The notes: generated by a model from the sequence alone, not told the origin. Shown: positions 26,445 through 35,524, numbered from the stretch's first letter. The stretch is 64,000 nucleotides of DNA from Amycolatopsis jiangsuensis (GCF_014204865.1 NZ_JACHMG010000001.1:5544501-5608500), one strand, 5' to 3'. A program made the numbers and translations.

Positions 26445-26536
26445 CGGCAGATCCACGACACACATGCCGGCAGATGAGCGAAGGAGATGTCGGCAAATCA
26501 GCGAAACAACCCTCGGCAGATCCACGAAGGCCTGGT
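26445..26536 (+). repeat. Four 23-bp tandem repeats upstream of the DUF4143 ATPase
   Basis: CGGCAGAT or CGGCAAAT begins at 26445, 26468, 26491 and 26514, exactly 23 bp apart; the first 14-16 bp of each unit are conserved (CGGCAGATCCACGAAG-like) and the rest vary. The array ends 11 bp before the chosen GTG start. The two-helical-turn period and the promoter position suggest an iterated protein-binding site, perhaps autoregulatory. Confidence 0.8.
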
Positions 26537-26547
26537 ACGGTCGAGGT

Positions 26548-27795
26548 GTGCGTGAAGCTGACCGCTATCTCCCGCGAAGGACTGCTGAGCTGGTCGCGGA
26601 GGCGCTCGAAGACACGCGTGTAGTCATTGTCAACGGAGCGCGCCAGACAGGTAAGAGCACGCTTGCCGAGTTGTGCCTGCGCGATCGTTCCGATGTTGTG
26701 CGGCGGTATCTCGATGATCCTCGGACGAGGGCTTCGGCTGCTGCGGATCCAGTCGCTTTCCTCGACACTCCGGGTCTCATGCTCATCGATGAGGTCCAGC
26801 GTGTTCCGGAGTTGTGGCTGACTATCAAGCATGTGGTCGATCGTGACCCTCGCCCCGGCCGGTTTCTGCTGACGGGCTCGGCGAGGCTGCTCGGCCTGAG
26901 CCAGCTTCCCGATGCGCTGCCCGGACGCTCGGAGACCATCGAGCTGTTCCCCCTGTCCCAGGGAGAGATCACAGGCGGTCCCGACGGATTCGTCGACGCT
27001 GCGTTCGAGCACGGCAGCCGGCTCTCAGCGCCTCCTTCGGAACTTCGTCGCCGTGACTACCTGGCTCTCGCGGCTCGCGGTGGATACCCCGAGGCTGTCC
27101 GTCGTACCACGCCGCGCCGGCGCGGGCAGTTCTTCAGGTCCTACCTCGACGACATCATGAGCCGGGACGTGCACCAGGTCGCGGACATCCAGCGTGGGTC
27201 CGACATGCGACGCTTGGTCGGAACGCTCGCCGCGCAGTCCGCCGGTCTGCTCAACTACCGCCGCTTGTCCTCGGACCTGGCCCTCCCCGCGTCGACTGTC
27301 CGCGACTACGTGGGACTTCTCGAGCTCGTTTACCTGATCCGGCTGATCCCTGCCTGGTCCGCGAACGCGACAGCCCGAGCCGTCGCCACGCCGAAGCTGA
27401 TCTTCAACGACGTCGGCCTGGCCGGGCACCTGGTATCCGGAGTTGCCAATGACGCAACGACAGGCGGACTCGTCGAGACGTTCGTCCTCGGCGAACTCGC
27501 GCGTCAGATCACCTGGAGCCAGACGATGCCCCGCCTGCACCACTATCGGGACCGCGATGGCTATGAGGTCGACGCGGTACTGGAGGACAACTCCGGCCGC
27601 GTGGTAGCCGTCGAAGTGAAAGCGGCTGAAACCGTCCGCTCCGACGACTTTCGTTCTCTTCGCCTGCTCCAACGGCGTCTCGGCGACCGCCTGCGTGCCG
27701 GTTTCGTCCTTTATTGTGGCGACCAGCAGCTCCCTTTCGGGGAAAACCTCGCGTGTCTTCCGATCAGTGCGTTGTGGACGACTCCGCTGGAGTGA
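26548..27795 (+). CDS. AAA+ ATPase with C-terminal DUF4143 domain
   Basis: A 415-residue protein beginning at the GTG at 26548 (VREADRYLPRR); longer starts would run through the repeat array. It has Walker A NGARQTGKST (residues 29-38), Walker B LMLIDEVQRVPEL (D81, E82), a sensor strand RFLLTGSARL and a TIELFPLSQGE motif typical of the family. The C-terminal DUF4143 part includes LVETFVLGELARQ and YEVDAVLEDNSGRVVAVEVKAAE, which resembles a nuclease-like D-ExK core. Family members are widespread in mobile or accessory DNA and have no settled function. It is monocistronic. Confidence 0.88.
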   Translation: MREADRYLPRRTAELVAEALEDTRVVIVNGARQTGKSTLAELCLRDRSDVVRRYLDDPRTRASAAADPVAFLDTPGLMLIDEVQRVPELWLTIKHVVDRDPRPGRFLLTGSARLLGLSQLPDALPGRSETIELFPLSQGEITGGPDGFVDAAFEHGSRLSAPPSELRRRDYLALAARGGYPEAVRRTTPRRRGQFFRSYLDDIMSRDVHQVADIQRGSDMRRLVGTLAAQSAGLLNYRRLSSDLALPASTVRDYVGLLELVYLIRLIPAWSANATARAVATPKLIFNDVGLAGHLVSGVANDATTGGLVETFVLGELARQITWSQTMPRLHHYRDRDGYEVDAVLEDNSGRVVAVEVKAAETVRSDDFRSLRLLQRRLGDRLRAGFVLYCGDQQLPFGENLACLPISALWTTPLE

Positions 27796-27826
27796 AACGC
27801 TCCACCGGGACGTCGGGTCCTGCGCC

Positions 27827-29050
27827 TCACCGGGCGTCTTTCACCACGGTTCCGCCCTGGACGACGAGTGACACGGACGCGCGGTCGGCGAAGAGTTTCG
27901 GGTCGTCGAGTGGGTTGCCGCGGAAGGCGACCAGGTCGGCGCGTTTGCCGGGCTCGATCGTGCCCACCTCGGCGCCGATGCCGAGGATGTCGGCGTTGAC
28001 GCGGGTCGCGGAGACCAGCGCGGCCATCGGGTCCTCGATCTCCGAGCGCAGCAGCAGCTCGCGGCCGCGGTTGCCCTGCCGGGGGCCGATGAGGTCGGAG
28101 CCGGACCCGATCCGCACGCCGGCCGCGCGTGAGGCGTGGATGGCGTCGATCTGGCCCTGCATGGCCACGCCCACCCGGTCGGCGATGCTCGCCGGCAGCC
28201 CGGACTCCGTGGCGTCTTCGAGCAGCGCGTACACCACGGCCAGCGTGGGCACGTGGGCGACGTCGTGCTCGGCCAGCAGCGCAGCGGTCGCCTCGTCGAT
28301 CTGCGAGCCGTGCTCGACGCAGCGCACGCCGGCGGCGACGGCGTTGCGGATGCCTTCGTTGTTGTGCGCGTGCACCGTCACGTAAGTACCGCGCGCGGTC
28401 GCCTCCGCCACCGCGGCGGCGATCTCGGTGACGTCGAACTGGGTGTCGGTGAGCTTGTCGTGCCGCGACACGACGCCGCCGGTGACGCACAGCTTCAGGA
28501 AGCCGGCCCCGCGGCGGAACGCCTCTCGCGCGTTCTTGCGCATCTCGTCGGGACCGTCGCAGAGCAACGACAGGGCGCGCAGGCCGGGAACGTCGTGCTC
28601 GGCCCAGTCCGCGGTCGGCTCCCACTCCGAGGACATGTGGCCGTGCCCGCCGGTCTGGCAGAGAACCGGGCCGCACTGCAGGATCCGCGGTCCGGGCACC
28701 TTGCCCTTCGCGACGACACCGGCGAGCCCGCCGTCGATACCGCCGGTGTCGCGCACGGTCGTGAACCCGGCGTCGAGGGTCTGACGACAGTTTTCGAACA
28801 TGTCGGCGGCGAGCTCGGCGACCGAGAGCCCGTGCGTCACGCTGGCCTCGATCGGGCTGGAGAGCCCGAAGTGCACGTGGGCGTCGATCAGGCCCGGGGT
28901 CAGCGTCAGCCCGGCGCAGTCGAGTACGTCCGCGCCGGCCGGCGGCACGCCTCCCAGCTCGACGATCCACCCGTCCTCGACGAGGACGGTCTGGCCGGGA
29001 ACGGGCTCGTCGCCAGTCCCGTCGACGACGGTGGCGCCGGTCAGATACAT
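27827..29050 (-). CDS. Metal-dependent amidohydrolase (imidazolonepropionase/prolidase-like)
   Basis: 407 residues from the ATG at 29050, which follows GAGAGGAGAAC. Metal-site motifs are complete: DAHVHF (H58, H60), a KLCVTGG strand with the candidate carboxylated Lys, TVHAHNNEG, CVEHGSQID and IGSGSDLIG with the final Asp, ending in PGKRADLVAF. This is the amidohydrolase subtype related to Xaa-Pro/Xaa-Arg dipeptidases and imidazolonepropionase. The neighbouring Lrp regulator and permease remnant suggest a role in amino-acid or dipeptide use. Cytosolic; no signal peptide. Confidence 0.88.
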   Translation of the reverse strand: MYLTGATVVDGTGDEPVPGQTVLVEDGWIVELGGVPPAGADVLDCAGLTLTPGLIDAHVHFGLSSPIEASVTHGLSVAELAADMFENCRQTLDAGFTTVRDTGGIDGGLAGVVAKGKVPGPRILQCGPVLCQTGGHGHMSSEWEPTADWAEHDVPGLRALSLLCDGPDEMRKNAREAFRRGAGFLKLCVTGGVVSRHDKLTDTQFDVTEIAAAVAEATARGTYVTVHAHNNEGIRNAVAAGVRCVEHGSQIDEATAALLAEHDVAHVPTLAVVYALLEDATESGLPASIADRVGVAMQGQIDAIHASRAAGVRIGSGSDLIGPRQGNRGRELLLRSEIEDPMAALVSATRVNADILGIGAEVGTIEPGKRADLVAFRGNPLDDPKLFADRASVSLVVQGGTVVKDAR

Positions 29051-29250
29051 GATGTTCTCCTCTCGACGGGCGGAAGCACAGCCGAACCCGGGTGCGCCGA
29101 ACGGGACGCGTTCGTTCAGCACCTTCACCCCGGCATCATGCTGCGCGCCGGTACCCGGCGGACAGGGCCGACAGTCGCGGCAATCCGGGCGGCGGCACGA
29201 CAGTTGTCGACCCGACCCGGAAGCGCCTGACCCGGGCCCGGCCACCGCGG

Positions 29251-29739
29251 TCACACCGTCAGCTTCCCCCAGGCGAAGTCCTGCTTGGCGAGCTTCAGGT
29301 ACACGAACAGCTCCGTGCCGGCGACTCCCGGGACCGGGCGTACCTCGTCGCCCAGGACGGCCAGCAGGTGCTCGTCGTCGCGGCAGAGGAGTTCGGCCAG
29401 CAGGTCGAAGCGGCCGGAGCACAGGACCACCTGGTGGATGTCCGGGATCTTCGCCAGGTGCTCGGCGGTTTCGCGGGGATCGCCGTCGACGGTGATGCCC
29501 ACCATGGCCCGGCGCGTCAGGTCGACGTGCTCCGGGGCGGTGACCGCGACGATGCGCATCTTGTCGTCCCGCAACAGGCGCTGTACGCGTTGGCGGACCG
29601 CGCCTTCGGACAGGCCCACGGACTTCGCCAGCGTGGTGAACGAGGCGCGGCCGTCGTCCTGGAGCAGCGTGATCAGTGTCCGATCGGTGCTGTCCAGTGC
29701 TCTCGGTGCGCGCGACTCCTCGGCAGTTTCGTCACCCAT
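29251..29739 (-). CDS. Lrp/AsnC-family transcriptional regulator
   Basis: 162 residues. The N-terminal winged helix (LDSTDRTLITLLQDDGRASFTTLAKSVGLSEGAVRQRVQRLL) is followed by a RAM effector-binding domain (VGITVDGDPRETAEHLAKIPDIHQVVLCSGRFDLLAELLCRDDEHL). The gene is divergent from a decayed amino-acid permease, the usual target arrangement for this family, and ends 200 bp before the start of the amidohydrolase on the same strand. With the permease gone it may now control only the amidohydrolase or itself. Confidence 0.92.
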   Translation of the reverse strand: MGDETAEESRAPRALDSTDRTLITLLQDDGRASFTTLAKSVGLSEGAVRQRVQRLLRDDKMRIVAVTAPEHVDLTRRAMVGITVDGDPRETAEHLAKIPDIHQVVLCSGRFDLLAELLCRDDEHLLAVLGDEVRPVPGVAGTELFVYLKLAKQDFAWGKLTV

Positions 29740-29893
29740 GCCGTCCCTCCCTGTGTTTCGGCATGTGATTTCTCAAGCGCGCAGCGTATCTGCCGGAGCC
29801 GCCGAACAGGAGGCCCTTTCCCGGATTCGGCCGCCGGATGGGTACCTTCTTGCGGCCTTGGAAAGCCTCACCACCTGCCGAGGAGGACCGGTC

Positions 29894-30590
29894 ATGACCG
29901 AAGCCGTCGCACTCGGGGTGCCGGCCAAGGGGCTGCGTTCGCATGCGCTGAGCATGGTGTCCTCGACGGTGATCGGGATGTCGTCGACCGTGCCTGCCTA
30001 CTCGATCGCCGCGACGCTCGGGTTCGTCGTAAGCGTGTACCGGCCGGTGAGGGCCGACTGGCTGCTCATCACCAGCAGCTGCGCCACTGGTGATCTTCTC
30101 CGTCGTCGCGCTGGTCCGCGTCGGCGGTTCTGCTCGCGGTTTTCATTTACTGGGGCTGGGAGAGTTCGCTTTCGGTGAACGAGGAGTCGGCTGACCCGCG
30201 GCGTGCGCAGGTGATGGGCGTGCTGCTGATCGTTTCGGTGCTGACGAGCGGCGCGGCGACGAGTCAGGCGACGATCATGCCCGCCGCGCGCACCACGCTG
30301 TCGATGGCGAGCTACGGCGCACTGCCGAAGTCCTTCGCGCGCGTGCACCCGAAGTACCGGACGCCGTCCGTCTCGACCTGGGCGTTCGGGCTCGTCTCAC
30401 TCGGGCTCTACGTGCTGCTGGCTGCGTGGAGCGAAAACGTACTGTCGGACTCCGTCGACGCCGTCGGGCTCACCATCGCGATCGAGTACGCGATGACGGC
30501 ACTCGCGTGTGCCTGGGTGTTTCGCCGGCCGGCGGCTGTCGCGCGGTTCGGTCGTAGGCGACAGCCAGGTGATCGAGCCGATCTAACAGC
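29894..30590 (+). pseudogene. Decayed APC-superfamily amino-acid permease
   Basis: An intact start (GAGGAGGACCGGTC ATG at 29894) leads into MTEAVALGVPAKGL and the first helix HALSMVSSTVIGMSSTVPAY. The frame leaves the family after ATLGFVVSV (about 30030). About 110 bp later a second frame gives AVFIYWGWESSLSVNEESADPRRAQVMGV and several C-terminal helices up to CAWVFRRPAAVARF. A large central part of a normal permease is missing and the 3' end overlaps the lysA stop region. The protein cannot be functional. Confidence 0.85.
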
Positions 30591-31920
30591 GGCGAAGCAG
30601 ATCTTCCTCGGTTTCGCGGGGGACGAGCAACGTCGCGTGGCCGTCGTGGACGCTGACGAGGGGCGGACGGCTCACGAGGTTGTAGTTCGACGCCAGCGAG
30701 TGATGGTATGCGCCGGTGCACGGTACGGCGATCAGGTCGCCGACGTGGACGTCGTCGGGTAGGTAGACGTCGGCAGCCAGTACATCGCCTGCTTCGCAGT
30801 GCCGGCCGACGACAGTCATCGGCGTACGCGCGGCTTTGGTGTGCCGTCCGATCAGCCGTGCCGTGTAGCGGGCGCCGTAGAGCGAAGGACGTGGGTTGTC
30901 GCTCATGCCGCCGTCAACGGCGACGAAGGTGCGCGAGCCGCGTTTCACGGCGCATACGCGGTACACAGTGATGCCGGCGGCGCCGACGATCGCACGGCCC
31001 GGTTCGATCACCAGGCGTGGCATCGGAAAGTCCTGCGACGAGCATTCGTAGGCGAGCGCGACGCGAAGTCGTCGCGCGTATCCGGTGAGGTCGAAGGAAT
31101 CGTCACGGGCCACGTACGGAACCGCGTGACCACCTCCGAGGTCAAGCTCCCGCAGGGCGACACCGTGGTTCTCTCGGACGCGTACGAGCACCTCGATCAT
31201 CCGTCGTGCGGCTTCTTCGTAGCGGTCCACGCGCGACACCTGCGAGCCGATGTGGCAGTGCAACCCGGTGAGCCGAAGGCTCGGCTGGGCGAGTACCGCG
31301 GTGACCGCGCGGTCCACGTTGTCACGTACGTCGCTTCGCAACGAGAAGCCGAATTTCTGCCCTTCAGTGCCGGTGGTGACCGCTTCGTGCGTATCTCCGC
31401 GGACACCTGGCGTGACACGGACGAGTACGTCTTGCACACCGTGGGCGAGGGAACCGAGCTGCTCGACTTCGTCAAGCGAGTCGAGCACGATCCGCCCTAC
31501 GCCGTACTCCAGCGCCGCCTTGAGGTCTTCGGGCGTCTTCGCGTTGCCGTGCAGCAGAATGCGTTCCGCGGGAAAACCGGCTGCCCGCGCGACGGCGATC
31601 TCGCCCGCGGAGCACGTGTCGAGGGACAGCCCTTCTTCGGCGATCCAGCGCAGTACGCCGCGCGTGCAGAGCGCTTTACCCGCGAAGGCGACCTCGGCTT
31701 CCGGCAGAGCTCGACCGTACGCACGAGCCGCTTCGCGAACCTGCGCTTCGTCGATGAGGTACGTGGGCGTGCCGAAGCGCGCGGCCAGGTGACTGACCGG
31801 GGCACCCGCAAACAGCAGCTCACCTCCCGCGCCGAGGTGAGTGCGCCGGGGCCAGAGCCCCGGCTCGAGGCGGTCGGCGGCTTCGCAGCCGAGACTGGGG
31901 AGCAGCTCGCTGAGCGTCAC
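30583..31920 (-). CDS. lysA: Diaminopimelate decarboxylase (type III PLP enzyme)
   Basis: 445 residues from the GTG at 31920, with GGAGGTAACC just upstream. It converts meso-diaminopimelate to lysine, the last step of lysine synthesis. PLP Lys82 lies in VAFAGKALC; further signatures are HCHIGSQ, LDLGGGHAVPY, the phosphate-binding EPGRAIVG and the second-subunit active-site loop VGRHCEAGDVLA, then TGAYHHSLASNYN. The N-terminal extension of about 45 residues is usual for the actinobacterial branch. A second lysA elsewhere in the genome is possible, since the gene is not next to dap genes here. Confidence 0.9.
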   Translation of the reverse strand: MTLSELLPSLGCEAADRLEPGLWPRRTHLGAGGELLFAGAPVSHLAARFGTPTYLIDEAQVREAARAYGRALPEAEVAFAGKALCTRGVLRWIAEEGLSLDTCSAGEIAVARAAGFPAERILLHGNAKTPEDLKAALEYGVGRIVLDSLDEVEQLGSLAHGVQDVLVRVTPGVRGDTHEAVTTGTEGQKFGFSLRSDVRDNVDRAVTAVLAQPSLRLTGLHCHIGSQVSRVDRYEEAARRMIEVLVRVRENHGVALRELDLGGGHAVPYVARDDSFDLTGYARRLRVALAYECSSQDFPMPRLVIEPGRAIVGAAGITVYRVCAVKRGSRTFVAVDGGMSDNPRPSLYGARYTARLIGRHTKAARTPMTVVGRHCEAGDVLAADVYLPDDVHVGDLIAVPCTGAYHHSLASNYNLVSRPPLVSVHDGHATLLVPRETEEDLLRRC

Positions 31921-32119
31921 GGTTACCTCCGTGCGATGCGGTCGGATCGACCCGCTCAGCTCACTGCTTCCCGGCGCCGTTCCCGTCTCCCGGAAACGGC
32001 TCCCTGACGTCTCGGCCGGTCACGCTGACTCGTTCTTGACGCGCGAGTAACCCCGGCCACGCGCCGACGTGCGCGAGCTGTCAGGTCAACCGTCCGAAAA
32101 GCCGGACCCACCGATCCGC

Positions 32120-33352
32120 TCACCCACGCAGGTTCTCCAAGGCGAAGCCGGCATACATCGCCACCCCGGAGGCCAGGGCCGCCTCGTCGAACACGACGCG
32201 GTTCGAGTGGTTGGCCGGCGCCTCGTCGGGGGAATGGTCCGGCGGGCAGCCTCCGAGGAAGGCGAAAGCGCCCGGAACTCGTTGGAGCACGTACGAAAAG
32301 TCCTCCGCGGCCATGTTCGGGACGGAGATCTCCTCGGTGTCCGCCTCGCCCAGGACGTCGGCGGCGAGGGACAGCACGCCGGCGGCGACGGCCGGGTCGT
32401 TGACCGTCGGCGGATAGCCGGGGTCGACCTCGGCCAGCGCGCGGCAGTCGTGCGCGGTGGCGATGGCTTCGCAGACCTTCGGCAGCTCGTCGCGAACCTG
32501 GGCGCGAGTGTGTTCCGACAGCGCGCGGATCGTGCCTTCGAGCACGGCGGTCTCGGGGATGATGTTCGTGGTCGTGCCCGCCTCGATGCGGGTCACCGAC
32601 ACCACGGCGGGATCGAAGACGTTGATCCGGCGGGTCACCATGGTCTGCAGCGCGCCCACCATCGCCGCCGCGGCGGGCACCGGGTCCACCGCCTCGTGCG
32701 GCGCGGAACCGTGGCCGCCGCGGCCGATCACCTCGACCCGGAAGGTGTCGGCGGACGCCATCAGCGGCCCGCCGCGCACCTGCAGCACCCCGCTCTTCGT
32801 GGTGGCCATCGTGTGCAGGCCGAACGCCCGCGTCACGCGCCTACCGGCCGCGTCGAGAACGCCCTCGTGGATCATGTGCCGGGCGCCGTGGTGGCCCTCC
32901 TCGCCGGGCTGGAACATGAACACCACCGAGCCCGCGAGGTCCTCGACCCGGGAGGCCAGCAGCCGGGCGGCGGAGGCGAGCATGGCGACGTGCGTGTCGT
33001 GGCCGCAGGCGTGCATCGCCCCTTCGACTTCGGACGCGAACTCGAGCCCGGTGTCCTCCTCCAGCGGCAGCGCGTCCATGTCCGCGCGCAGCAGCACCGC
33101 GGGCCCGGGACGGGCGCCGCGCAGCACGCCGGTCAGCGACGACGTCGCGCGGCCCTCGGTGAGCTCGATCGGCAGGTCGGCCAAGGCCGCCCGGATGGCC
33201 TCCTGGGTGTGCGGCAGCTGGAGTCCGAGCTCCGGACGGCGGTGGATCGCTCGGCGGAGTTCGACAGTGCGATCCTGGAGCGCACGCGCGGCGTCGAGTA
33301 ACCCGGCGTGCCGGTTACCGGGAATCGTGGGCAGGTCGGTCGGTCCGGTCAT
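32120..33352 (-). CDS. M20-family amidohydrolase / carboxypeptidase
   Basis: 410 residues from the ATG at 33352. The two-zinc motifs are visible: LLRADMDALP, MHACGHDTHVAML and QPGEEGHHGARHMI, with a dimerisation insert (GRGGHGSAPHEAVDPV) and a C-terminal PNMAAEDFSYVL motif. This is the IAA-amino-acid hydrolase/hippurate hydrolase-like M20D group, which splits N-acyl amino acids. Exact substrate not inferable. It is cytosolic and its start is divergent from the TadA-associated gene. Confidence 0.92.
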   Translation of the reverse strand: MTGPTDLPTIPGNRHAGLLDAARALQDRTVELRRAIHRRPELGLQLPHTQEAIRAALADLPIELTEGRATSSLTGVLRGARPGPAVLLRADMDALPLEEDTGLEFASEVEGAMHACGHDTHVAMLASAARLLASRVEDLAGSVVFMFQPGEEGHHGARHMIHEGVLDAAGRRVTRAFGLHTMATTKSGVLQVRGGPLMASADTFRVEVIGRGGHGSAPHEAVDPVPAAAAMVGALQTMVTRRINVFDPAVVSVTRIEAGTTTNIIPETAVLEGTIRALSEHTRAQVRDELPKVCEAIATAHDCRALAEVDPGYPPTVNDPAVAAGVLSLAADVLGEADTEEISVPNMAAEDFSYVLQRVPGAFAFLGGCPPDHSPDEAPANHSNRVVFDEAALASGVAMYAGFALENLRG

Positions 33353-33428
33353 GGCTCGATAGTGGCACCTCGCGGGATTCCGGTGCACCGTGCGTGCGTT
33401 CGCCAGCGTGGCGGAATACGGTGTGCGC

Positions 33429-33911
33429 ATGGCGGTGCAAGAGCCGGTCACGGGCTTCGCGGTGGCGGTCGTCCGGGAAGACGGTCAGTGGCGGTGCAGT
33501 GCGCTCGATTCCGCGGCGCTGACAGAGCTGGACGCGGCGATCACCGAACTGGGGAAACTCCGGTCGACCGGTGCCGCGTTCGGCCTGCTGGCCGTGGACG
33601 ACGAGTTCTTCGTGATCGTCCGGCCCAGTCCGCGAGGGCCGTCGCTGCTGCTGTCCGACGGCGCCGCGGCACTGGACTACGACATCGCCGCGGACGTGCT
33701 CGACGTGCTGCGCGTCGATCCGCCGGACGAGGACGACGACGCCGTCTGGCCCGAAGGTGACCTGGAGATCCTGGCCGACCTGGGCCTGCCGGGCGGCGAA
33801 CTGGAGGTCATCGTCGGTGAGGTGGACCTCTACCCGGACGAACAGCTCCAGATGATCGCGCAGAGATGTGGATTCGCCGCGGAGTACTCGAAGCTGCTGG
33901 ACCGGCTCTGA
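33429..33911 (+). CDS. TadA-associated protein (tRNA adenosine deaminase-associated family)
   Basis: 160 residues from the ATG at 33429; a GTG at 33390 would add 13 residues and no clear ribosome site decides between them. The protein is acidic, with a middle strand EFFVIVRPSPRGPSLLLSDGAAALDYDIA and a tail LYPDEQLQMIAQRCGFAAEYSKLLDRL. Proteins of this size and pattern sit immediately before tadA throughout actinobacteria. Its 3' end overlaps the presumed tadA start by 46 bp, suggesting coupled translation. Biochemical role unknown. Confidence 0.82.
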   Translation: MAVQEPVTGFAVAVVREDGQWRCSALDSAALTELDAAITELGKLRSTGAAFGLLAVDDEFFVIVRPSPRGPSLLLSDGAAALDYDIAADVLDVLRVDPPDEDDDAVWPEGDLEILADLGLPGGELEVIVGEVDLYPDEQLQMIAQRCGFAAEYSKLLDRL

Positions 33912-34471
33912 GAACCCCGGCCGACACCGAGGCCGTGCGGGCGGCGTTGGAAGCCGCGTGCGGGCCCGGCGCCGACGTGCCCATCGGCGCCGTGGTGTTC
34001 GGCCCCGACGGACGGCCGCTCGCCGCGGCCCGCAATGCCCGCGTCGAACTGGGCGACCCGACCGCGCACGCGGAAATCCTCGCCCTGCGCGCCGCCGCCC
34101 GCGTACACGGCGACGGCTGGCGGCTGGAGGGCTGCACGCTCGCCGTCACCCTCGAACCGTGCACGATGTGCGCGGGCGCGCTCGTGCTCGCCCGGATCTC
34201 GCGGCTGGTGTTCGGTGCTTGGGAACCGAAGACCGGCGCCGTCGCATCGCTGTGGGACGTCGTACGCGACCGGCGGCTCAACCATCGGCCCGAGGTGCAC
34301 GGCGGCGTCCTCGCCGGCGAATGCGCCGCCCTGCTCGAGACCTACTTCGCCCTGCGCCGTCCGGTACCCACCGACCCCCACGACGCCGCGGGAGCGGGTT
34401 CCGGTATTGTTCTCGGCGGTGGCGTGTCCGAGCGGCCGAAGGAGCACGACTCGAAATCGTGTGACGGTTGA
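33866..34471 (+). CDS. tadA: tRNA-specific adenosine deaminase (A34 to inosine)
   Basis: 201 residues from the ATG at 33866. A GTG at 33935 would remove most of the N-terminal helix, so the longer form is preferred. The zinc deaminase motifs are complete: TAHAEILAL (His ligand and catalytic Glu) and EPCTMCAGA (two Cys ligands). It deaminates A34 of tRNA-Arg(ACG). The frame does not stop before the downstream tRNA-Ser gene: its last 18 codons (from about 34418) read through the acceptor, D and anticodon arms to a TGA at 34469-34471. Confidence 0.92.
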   Translation: MWIRRGVLEAAGPALRTPADTEAVRAALEAACGPGADVPIGAVVFGPDGRPLAAARNARVELGDPTAHAEILALRAAARVHGDGWRLEGCTLAVTLEPCTMCAGALVLARISRLVFGAWEPKTGAVASLWDVVRDRRLNHRPEVHGGVLAGECAALLETYFALRRPVPTDPHDAAGAGSGIVLGGGVSERPKEHDSKSCDG

Positions 34472-34504
34472 TCCCGTCCGTGGGTTCAAATCCCACCGCC
34501 ACCG
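34418..34504 (+). tRNA. tRNA-Ser (anticodon CGA)
   Basis: The acceptor GGTGGCG pairs with CGCCACC, with a G discriminator. The anticodon stem CACGA/TCGTG encloses CTCGAAA, so the anticodon is CGA and it reads UCG. A long variable arm (class II) is present, and the T arm is GTGGGTTCAAATCCCAC. CCA is not encoded. The 5' half overlaps the end of the tadA frame. Confidence 0.95.
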
Positions 34505-34515
34505 CGCGCGAGTGG

Positions 34516-34584
34516 GCGAGGCATGCCGACGGAAAGCGTCGGCGTGTCTCGCTTGCTGCGTTTTCTGGGGGTGGCAACCCCCAG
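34516..34584 (+). terminator. Two consecutive hairpins after tRNA-Ser(CGA)
   Basis: The first hairpin (34516-34552) has near-perfect arms GCGAGGCATGCCGACG and CGTCGGCGTGTCTCGC around a GAAA loop. The second (34565-34584) is CTGGGGGT-GGCA-ACCCCCAG directly after GTTTT. Together they probably end the tadA-tRNA transcript. The GC-rich stretch beyond, to about 34620, is of the dispersed intergenic kind seen in this group. Confidence 0.65.
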
Positions 34585-34717
34585 GCCCCGCCCGGGAGGC
34601 TTCGCCCCCGGACCCCCGACGTGTGGTCGCCGGCGTAGGTGACTGTCGGTTTGGCGGTGTGTTGTTTACTGAGTAATTCGTTGTGGGCAGCGCGGGTTTG
34701 GTCGGTAGTCTCGGCGC

Positions 34718-35524
34718 GTGGATGGGGCACGGCTTCCGCCGGTCGGGCGGACTGCGGTCGGGGTCGCGGCGCTCAGGGCGCTGGAGAGTGGACGGCCGGA
34801 CCGGCTCTTCGACGATCCTTACGCGGGCGCGTTCTTCCACGCCGGACGCGCGCTGTTCGAGGGCAGGCAGCGGCGCGACGGCAGCCTCGGCGCGGTGTTC
34901 GCGCAGCAGGTCGCGATCCGCACGCGGTACTACGACGAGTTCGTCGCGGACGCCGGGCAGGTGGTGATCCTCGCCGCCGGACTGGACGCGCGGGCGTTCC
35001 GGCTCCCCTGGGCGGACGGGGCCCGGCTGTACGAGCTGGATCTGCCGGAAGTACTGGAGTTCAAGGACTTCGTGCTGAACGAACAGGGCGCGCGGGCGAG
35101 GTGCGCACGGACCGTCGTGCCGGTCGACCTGCGTGCGGACTGGGCGAATGCGTTGCTGGAAGCAGGTTTCGACCGGACCCGGCCCACGGTGTGGCTCGCC
35201 GAGGGACTGCTGGTGTACCTCAGCCGCGACGAGGCCGAGCGGCTGCTGATCGACGTCACCGCGCTGTCCGCACCCGGCAGCCGGGTCTCGTTCGAACACC
35301 GCCCGGAAGGCGCAGCCGACGGCTTGTTGCGGCGCGCCCGCGCGGTGGGCAGCGAGGTCACCGACCTGTGGCAGGGCGGCCTCGGGCCGCAGGCCCCGGA
35401 GTGGCTGAACGACCACGGCTGGACCCCCGAGACGGTCGCGGTGGCCGACCTCGCGGCCCGCTACGGCCGGGAACCGGAGGACCGCACCCGCGGCGGCTTC
35501 GTGACGGCAACCCGTCGGGGCTGA
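34718..35524 (+). CDS. Class I SAM-dependent methyltransferase (LCMT/PF04072-like)
   Basis: 268 residues from the GTG at 34718. It has the family start GRTAVGVAALRALESGRPDRLFDDPYA, motif I VVILAAGLDARAFRLPW, then LYELDLPEVLEFK and WLAEGLLVYLSRDEAERLL. This is the leucine-carboxyl/O-methyltransferase-like family expanded in mycobacteria and other actinobacteria. The substrate is not known, although small-molecule O-methylation is usual. Stand-alone. Confidence 0.88.
   Translation: MDGARLPPVGRTAVGVAALRALESGRPDRLFDDPYAGAFFHAGRALFEGRQRRDGSLGAVFAQQVAIRTRYYDEFVADAGQVVILAAGLDARAFRLPWADGARLYELDLPEVLEFKDFVLNEQGARARCARTVVPVDLRADWANALLEAGFDRTRPTVWLAEGLLVYLSRDEAERLLIDVTALSAPGSRVSFEHRPEGAADGLLRRARAVGSEVTDLWQGGLGPQAPEWLNDHGWTPETVAVADLAARYGREPEDRTRGGFVTATRRG

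Noticed and set aside
34418..34504. tRNA-Ser as an integration (att) site of a mobile element
   Set aside because: No second copy of the tRNA 3' end and no integrase gene are visible in the window.
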